Shown piece after piece: positions 5,429 through 7,943 of a DNA stretch of 7,943 nucleotides. The notes beneath the pieces were generated by a model. It did no database searches. It had not been told where the DNA came from and saw only the letters and a program-made list of their open reading frames with translations. The translations under genes and the position numbers were made by a program. The stretch is taken from the NCBI GenBank assembly GCA_044356825.1, contig JBIKVM010000137.1, forward strand, positions 1 through 7,943, in the 5' to 3' direction. Positions within the stretch are counted from its first letter, which is position 1, and the number at the start of each line of letters is the position of its first letter. The DNA comes from JAUREX01 sp044356825 (GTDB lineage Bacteria > Pseudomonadota > Alphaproteobacteria > Rhodobacterales > Rhodobacteraceae).

Positions 5429-6061
5429 TCAGCCGGTCCGGCCGGCGACGATCCGCAGATGTCCGGGCCGCCCCTGCGGCGGCCCCCCATCTTCGGGCGA
5501 GACGGGTGACAGACACACCGCCTCGGGCAGGAAGCGGCGTGGCACGCGCCCGACTGCCCCTTGCAACTCGAGGCAGCAGATCGCCCGGTCCACCTCCCCC
5601 CCATCCCCGGTCAGCGGCAGGATCAGCAATTGTCCCTGCAGTGCGGGCTGCCCGATCCCGCTTTCGGCCTCGAGCACGACCGTGGCCTTTCGCGGGCCGG
5701 CAAAGACCGCTTCCAGCCGATCGGCGAAATGCGCCCGGCCGGACGGTGCGATCAGCGCCGCGATGGGCATTCCCCGCAGGTCCATGCCAAGGATATCCGC
5801 CAGCGCCGTCCCCGCGACGCGGACGCGCGCGGCCCCCTCGCTCGTCCGTTCGATCAGCATCGTCCGGTCGAGGATCGCGGCGATGGCGCGCGGGTCGATG
5901 TCGGCGCGCCGGGGCAGGGCCGCGCCGCGCCGCAGCCTCTGCCAATATGTGTCGAGTTCGGCAAACGCCGAGGGACCCGTACGCCCCCCGAGAGGTGTGC
6001 CGCCCTGGACGACACGCCAGCCATGCCCCGCCCCCTGTTTGCGTCCGCCGTCCCTGTCCAT
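5429..6061 (-). CDS. PAS-domain protein (PAS_5-type), function unknown
   Basis: This 210-residue protein resembles the alphaproteobacterial stand-alone PAS proteins grouped as PAS_5. The recognisable part begins with AFAELDTYWQRLRRGAALPRRADIDPRAI (about residues 32-60, quoted here as SAFAELDTYW and RRADIDPRAI). It continues with RVRVAGTALADILGMDLRG (79-97) and ends in a beta-rich stretch, LQGQLLILPL to ICCLELQG (141-168). The first 30 residues and the last 40 (rich in Gly and Pro) look disordered. There is no kinase, GGDEF, HTH or transmembrane segment, so it would act through a partner. The gene is convergent with dxs with only 4 nt between the stop codons and divergent from gmk. A TTGCCG-N17-TAGCAT promoter-like sequence lies just upstream. 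The ligand and output are unknown. Its place beside the photosynthesis cluster makes a redox or light link tempting but unproven. Confidence 0.8.
   Translation of the reverse strand: MDRDGGRKQGAGHGWRVVQGGTPLGGRTGPSAFAELDTYWQRLRRGAALPRRADIDPRAIAAILDRTMLIERTSEGAARVRVAGTALADILGMDLRGMPIAALIAPSGRAHFADRLEAVFAGPRKATVVLEAESGIGQPALQGQLLILPLTGDGGEVDRAICCLELQGAVGRVPRRFLPEAVCLSPVSPEDGGPPQGRPGHLRIVAGRTG
5465..5485. terminator. Hairpin downstream of dxs, candidate terminator
   Basis: GGGCCGCC (5465-5472) and GGCGGCCC (5478-5485) form a perfect 8-bp stem with loop CCTGC, 40 nt after the dxs stop. It lies within the 3' coding end of the convergent PAS gene. No T tract follows on either strand, so at most it would be a weak or rho-assisted stop for dxs transcripts. 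A smaller inverted repeat, 5432-5436 with 5442-5446, lies nearer the stop codons. Both could simply reflect the GC-rich coding sequence. Confidence 0.3.
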
Positions 6062-6088
6062 CCGCGCCCGCTCCCAGCCCGAGGCGCG

Positions 6089-6117
6089 ATGCTATGTGCC
6101 CGCCGCCCGCCCGGCAA
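6089..6117 (-). promoter_or_regulatory. Candidate promoter of the PAS-domain gene
   Basis: Read on the - strand, TTGCCG (6117-6112) is separated by exactly 17 nt from TAGCAT (6094-6089). This gives a sigma-70-like promoter about 27 nt upstream of the start codon at 6061. The -35 box is a good match and the -10 box a partial one. Transcription would start about 20 nt before the ATG, leaving a short leader containing GGGAGCGG. This is the only well-spaced candidate I see on that strand in the 186-nt divergent intergenic region. Confidence 0.4.
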
Positions 6118-6193
6118 CGCCGCGCCGGCATTTGTGAAAAATGCGCGTGATTTTCCGCGACCCCGGCGCTGACGCCCGCCCCCCCGTTCGGGC

Positions 6194-6222
6194 TTGACCT
6201 CGGAAACCGGATCGCCCAGACG
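6194..6222 (+). promoter_or_regulatory. Weak candidate promoter of the gmk operon
   Basis: CTTGACC contains a strong -35-like TTGACC (6194-6199), a form favoured in alphaproteobacteria. At the ideal 17-nt spacing the -10 region is only CAGACG (6217-6222), a poor match. It lies 25 nt before the chosen gmk ATG at 6248 and faces the right way. The TTG in this box also opens the longest gmk reading frame, but it is more likely promoter than start codon. Confidence 0.3.
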
Positions 6223-6247
6223 GAAGAGACGCAATCCGGGGCAGCCG

Positions 6248-6889
6248 ATGCAGCGCCGTGGCCTTCTTCTGATCCTCGCCTCGCCTTCGGGGGCGGGAAA
6301 ATCGACCCTCTCGCGCCGCCTTCTGGCTTGGGACGGCGCGATCCGCTTTTCGGTCTCGGCCACGACCCGCCCCCCCCGCCCCGGCGAGGTGGACGGGCGC
6401 GAATACCACTTCCGCACGCGCGCGGAGTTCCTGACGATGGTCGCGGCGGGCGAGATGCTCGAACACGCCGAGGTGTTCGGCAACCTCTACGGCTCGCCCC
6501 GCGGCCCGGTCGCGGCGGCGCTGGCCGAGGGGCGCGACACGCTCTTTGACGTGGACTGGCAGGGCGGCCAGCAGATCCGCAACTCGGCGCTCGGGGCCGA
6601 TGTGGTGTCGGTCTTCATCCTGCCGCCCTCGATCGCGGCGCTCGAGGCGCGCCTCAATGGGCGCGGGCAGGACAGCGCCGAGGTCATCGCCGGCCGCATG
6701 GCGCGTGCCCGCGACGAGATCAGCCACTGGGGCGAGTTCGACTATGTCCTCGTCAACGACGATATCGACCGCACCGAGGCCGAGTTGCGCACGATTGTCG
6801 CGGCCGAGCGGTTGCGTCGCATGCGCCAACCCGCGCTGACGGAATTCGTCCGCGGTCTCGACCGCGAATTCGCAGGACGCGTCGCATGA
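6248..6889 (+). CDS. gmk: Guanylate kinase
   Basis: Guanylate kinase phosphorylates GMP to GDP with ATP, an essential step in GTP and dGTP supply in the cytoplasm. The 213-residue protein has the normal length. The P-loop is SPSGAGKST (12-20). The GMP-binding segment SATTRPPRPGEVDGREYHF (37-55) and YGSPRGPV (81-88) follow. DVDWQGGQQIR (101-111) matches the strongly conserved DVDWQGAxQIR signature, and the lid and adenine region continue to FDYVLVNDD (164-172). The ATG at 6248 is preferred over an in-frame TTG at 6194 because the family N-terminus starts right before the P-loop strand (GLLLILASP). A GGGG lies 6 nt upstream. The gene heads a three-gene operon and its stop overlaps the next start (ATGA). 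A C8 run at 6370-6377 encodes Pro-Pro in frame. Confidence 0.97.
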   Translation: MQRRGLLLILASPSGAGKSTLSRRLLAWDGAIRFSVSATTRPPRPGEVDGREYHFRTRAEFLTMVAAGEMLEHAEVFGNLYGSPRGPVAAALAEGRDTLFDVDWQGGQQIRNSALGADVVSVFILPPSIAALEARLNGRGQDSAEVIAGRMARARDEISHWGEFDYVLVNDDIDRTEAELRTIVAAERLRRMRQPALTEFVRGLDREFAGRVA

Positions 6890-7410
6890 TCCTCAGCTTC
6901 GAAGGCATCACCCCCGACATCGCCCCCGACGCATTCATCGCGCCCGATGCGAACCTGCTTGGCCGTGTCAGCATCGGGCCCGAGGCTTCGGTCTGGTTCG
7001 GCACCACGATCCGGGGCGATAATGAACGTATCACGCTCGGTCGCGGCTCCAACGTGCAGGAGTTGTGCGTGCTGCACAGTGACATGGGCTATCCGCTGAC
7101 GATCGGCGCCGATTGCACCATCGGCCACCGCGCCATCCTGCACGGCTGCACCATCGGCGATGGCAGCCTGATCGGGATGGGCGCCATCGTGATGAACGGT
7201 GTCCGGATCGGTCGGGGATGCCTGATCGGGGCGGGTGCGCTCGTGCCCGAGGGACGCGAGATCCCGGACGGCAGCCTCGTCATGGGTATGCCCGCCAAGA
7301 TCGTGCGCGCGCTCGACCCCGAGGCGATCGCCCAGCTCGTCCAAAGCGCCGCAGGCTACCGCGCGAGGGCGCGCGCATTCAGAACCGCAATCCAAGGAGA
7401 GACGCGATGA
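6886..7410 (+). CDS. Gamma-class carbonic anhydrase family protein (left-handed beta-helix)
   Basis: The 174-residue protein is a hexapeptide-repeat, left-handed beta-helix protein of the gamma carbonic anhydrase/YrdA/PaaY type. These form trimers with a metal bound between subunits. Repeats run from about residue 18 to 135, with turns such as ANLLGRVSIGPEASVW, IRGDNERITLGRGSNVQE and SLIGMGAIVMNGVRIG. The three expected metal-ligand histidines are present: His64 in VLHSD, and His81 and His86 in IGHRAILHG. A C-terminal helix (144-170) packs on the coil in relatives. It starts inside the gmk stop and its own stop overlaps the next start, so it is surely cotranscribed. Many members of this subgroup show little carbonic anhydrase activity, and some act as thioesterases or have unknown roles, so the exact reaction is not assigned. 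Family membership is firm. Confidence 0.93.
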   Translation: MILSFEGITPDIAPDAFIAPDANLLGRVSIGPEASVWFGTTIRGDNERITLGRGSNVQELCVLHSDMGYPLTIGADCTIGHRAILHGCTIGDGSLIGMGAIVMNGVRIGRGCLIGAGALVPEGREIPDGSLVMGMPAKIVRALDPEAIAQLVQSAAGYRARARAFRTAIQGETR

Positions 7411-7751
7411 TCACCCGCCTTCACACCGGCCCGCGCATGAGCCAGGCCGTCATCCACAACGATACCGTCTATGTCGCGGGTCAAGTCGGCGAGGGTGCGA
7501 CCGTGGCCGAGCAGACGCGCAACGTGCTCGCACAGATCGACAAGTTGCTGATCGAGTCGGGCTCCTCGCGCGAGCGCATCCTGCAGGCCATCATCTGGCT
7601 GGCCGACATGGCCGACTTTGCCGAGATGAACGCCGTGTGGGATGGCTGGATCCCGGCCGGCCACACGCCGGCCCGTGCCACCGGCGAGGCCAAGCTCGCC
7701 GCGCCGACATACCGGGTCGAGATCATCGTCACCGCCGCCCGAAACGGCTGA
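7407..7751 (+). CDS. RidA/YjgF/YER057c/UK114 family protein
   Basis: This 114-residue protein belongs to the Rid family of small trimeric chorismate-mutase-like proteins. Members of the RidA branch hydrolyse reactive 2-aminoacrylate and other enamine/imine intermediates released by PLP enzymes. It has VYVAGQVG (21-28), EQTRNVLAQIDKLLIESG (35-52) and the ATIWL-like AIIWLADMADF (61-71). The segment GHTPARATGEAKLAAPTYRVEI (quoted here as HTPARAT and YRVEI) carries Arg90 and Glu105, at the positions of the catalytic Arg and the conserved Glu in RidA. These support an active imine deaminase, although several Rid subfamilies keep the Arg with other specificities. The start overlaps the upstream stop (ATGA), with AAGGAGAG 7 nt before it. 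It is the last gene of the gmk operon and converges on yciB. Confidence 0.93.
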   Translation: MITRLHTGPRMSQAVIHNDTVYVAGQVGEGATVAEQTRNVLAQIDKLLIESGSSRERILQAIIWLADMADFAEMNAVWDGWIPAGHTPARATGEAKLAAPTYRVEIIVTAARNG

Positions 7752-7762
7752 GGCGGCAAGGC

Positions 7763-7790
7763 GCGAGGCGGGCGCTTCAGCCCGCCTCGC
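7763..7790. terminator. Inverted repeat between the RidA gene and yciB, candidate bidirectional terminator
   Basis: GCGAGGCGGGC (7763-7773) and GCCCGCCTCGC (7780-7790) are a perfect 11-bp inverted repeat with a 6-nt loop. It lies between two convergent genes and includes the yciB stop codon (TCA at 7777-7779). The symmetry and placement suit a shared terminator for both strands. Neither side has a T tract, so it may block decay or stop transcription only inefficiently. Confidence 0.6.
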
Positions 7791-7943
7791 CGTCGTCGCG
7801 GCCGTGGCGGCGCAAAAGCCCCGCCTGCGCGATGAAGAAGCCAAACAGCGCCGCCGTCAGCCCGAAGGTCTTGAACCACACCCAGGCCTCGGTCGACATC
7901 AGCCGCCAGACGGCCTCGTTCGCGACCGCGAGGGCCGCGAAGA
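7777..7943 (-). CDS. yciB: YciB/IspZ (septation protein A) family, C-terminal part (5' end outside window)
   Basis: The final 54 residues of an inner-membrane protein are present on the - strand. The segment ANEAVWRLMSTEAWVWFKTF matches the strongly conserved C-terminal region of the YciB/IspZ family (NEAVWR, then STxxWVxFK). It is followed by a last hydrophobic segment (FGLTAALFGFFIAQAGLL) and a short charged tail ending DDGEAG. YciB is a polytopic protein of five or so spans linked to cell-envelope integrity and, in some bacteria, intracellular spreading and septation. Its biochemical role is not settled. The gene is convergent with the gmk operon across the inverted repeat at 7763-7790. 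About two thirds or more of the gene lies beyond the window. Confidence 0.88.
   Translation of the reverse strand, partial: FAALAVANEAVWRLMSTEAWVWFKTFGLTAALFGFFIAQAGLLRRHGRDDGEAG

Larger units (their letters stand above)
6062..6247. other. Divergent intergenic region between the PAS gene and gmk
   Basis: This 186-nt region separates the two divergent genes and must hold both promoters (6089-6117 on the - strand and perhaps 6194-6222 on the + strand). Around 6131-6155 it contains the only A/T-rich patch in the neighbourhood, where GAAAA (6136-6140) and TTTTC (6151-6155) are inverted about a 10-nt spacer. That patch might be an operator, but the arms are short. I see no TGT-N12-ACA site of the PpsR/CrtJ type and no FNR-type TTGAT-N4-ATCAA site here. 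Confidence 0.45.

Noticed and set aside
5220..6131. Long open frames opposite or overlapping the dxs and PAS genes, such as 303 codons on the - strand and several of 200 or more on the + strand
   Set aside because: They overlap well-recognised genes, are Arg/Pro/Gly/Ala-rich and low in complexity, and lack motifs. They are shadow frames caused by high GC.
6194..6247. N-terminal extension of gmk from TTG 6194
   Set aside because: The extra 18 residues are very basic and unlike guanylate kinase; the TTG lies in a promoter-like box and the ATG at 6248 gives the standard length.

Overview
The window comes from the photosynthesis gene cluster of a high-GC purple non-sulfur alphaproteobacterium of the Rhodobacter/Cereibacter group. 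The order bchZ-pufQ-pufB-pufA-pufL-pufM-pufX-dxs is diagnostic: pufX, rather than a pufC tetraheme cytochrome gene, follows pufM, as in the Rhodobacter clade. The LH1 polypeptides look close to those of R. sphaeroides, but PufX and several reaction-centre positions differ from the R. sphaeroides and R. capsulatus sequences I remember. Codons are strongly GC-ending throughout, and I see no insertion sequence, phage gene, CRISPR array, tRNA or rRNA.

Layout on the + strand: the 3' end of bchZ (1-505) overlaps pufQ (502-726). A structured leader (727-848) precedes pufB (849-998) and pufA (1012-1185), which encode the LH1 antenna. A 112-nt intercistronic region (1186-1297) holds a 12-bp hairpin. 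Then come pufL (1298-2146) and pufM (2139-3062), which encode the reaction-centre core, and pufX (3076-3312). The pufX 3' region (3313-3489) holds a GC-rich hairpin and a textbook intrinsic terminator, and leads into dxs (3490-5424). The bch, puf and dxs genes form one functional chain: isoprenoid precursor supply (Dxs), late bacteriochlorophyll synthesis (BchZ), pigment-flux control (PufQ), antenna, reaction centre, and quinone access to the reaction centre (PufX).

The cluster edge lies just after dxs. A PAS-domain gene (5429-6061, - strand) converges on dxs with a 4-nt gap and is divergent from a compact housekeeping operon: gmk (6248-6889), a gamma-class carbonic anhydrase family gene (6886-7410) and a RidA-family gene (7407-7751), joined by ATGA overlaps. 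The 3' end of yciB/ispZ enters from the right on the - strand (7777-7943), convergent with the RidA gene across a perfect 11-bp inverted repeat.

I found no undescribed multi-gene system. The parts most worth checking are RNA-level: an almost identical 19-nt hairpin at the pufA-pufL junction and downstream of pufX, a strong terminator ending 17 nt before the dxs start codon, and a long-range stem beside the pufB ribosome-binding site.
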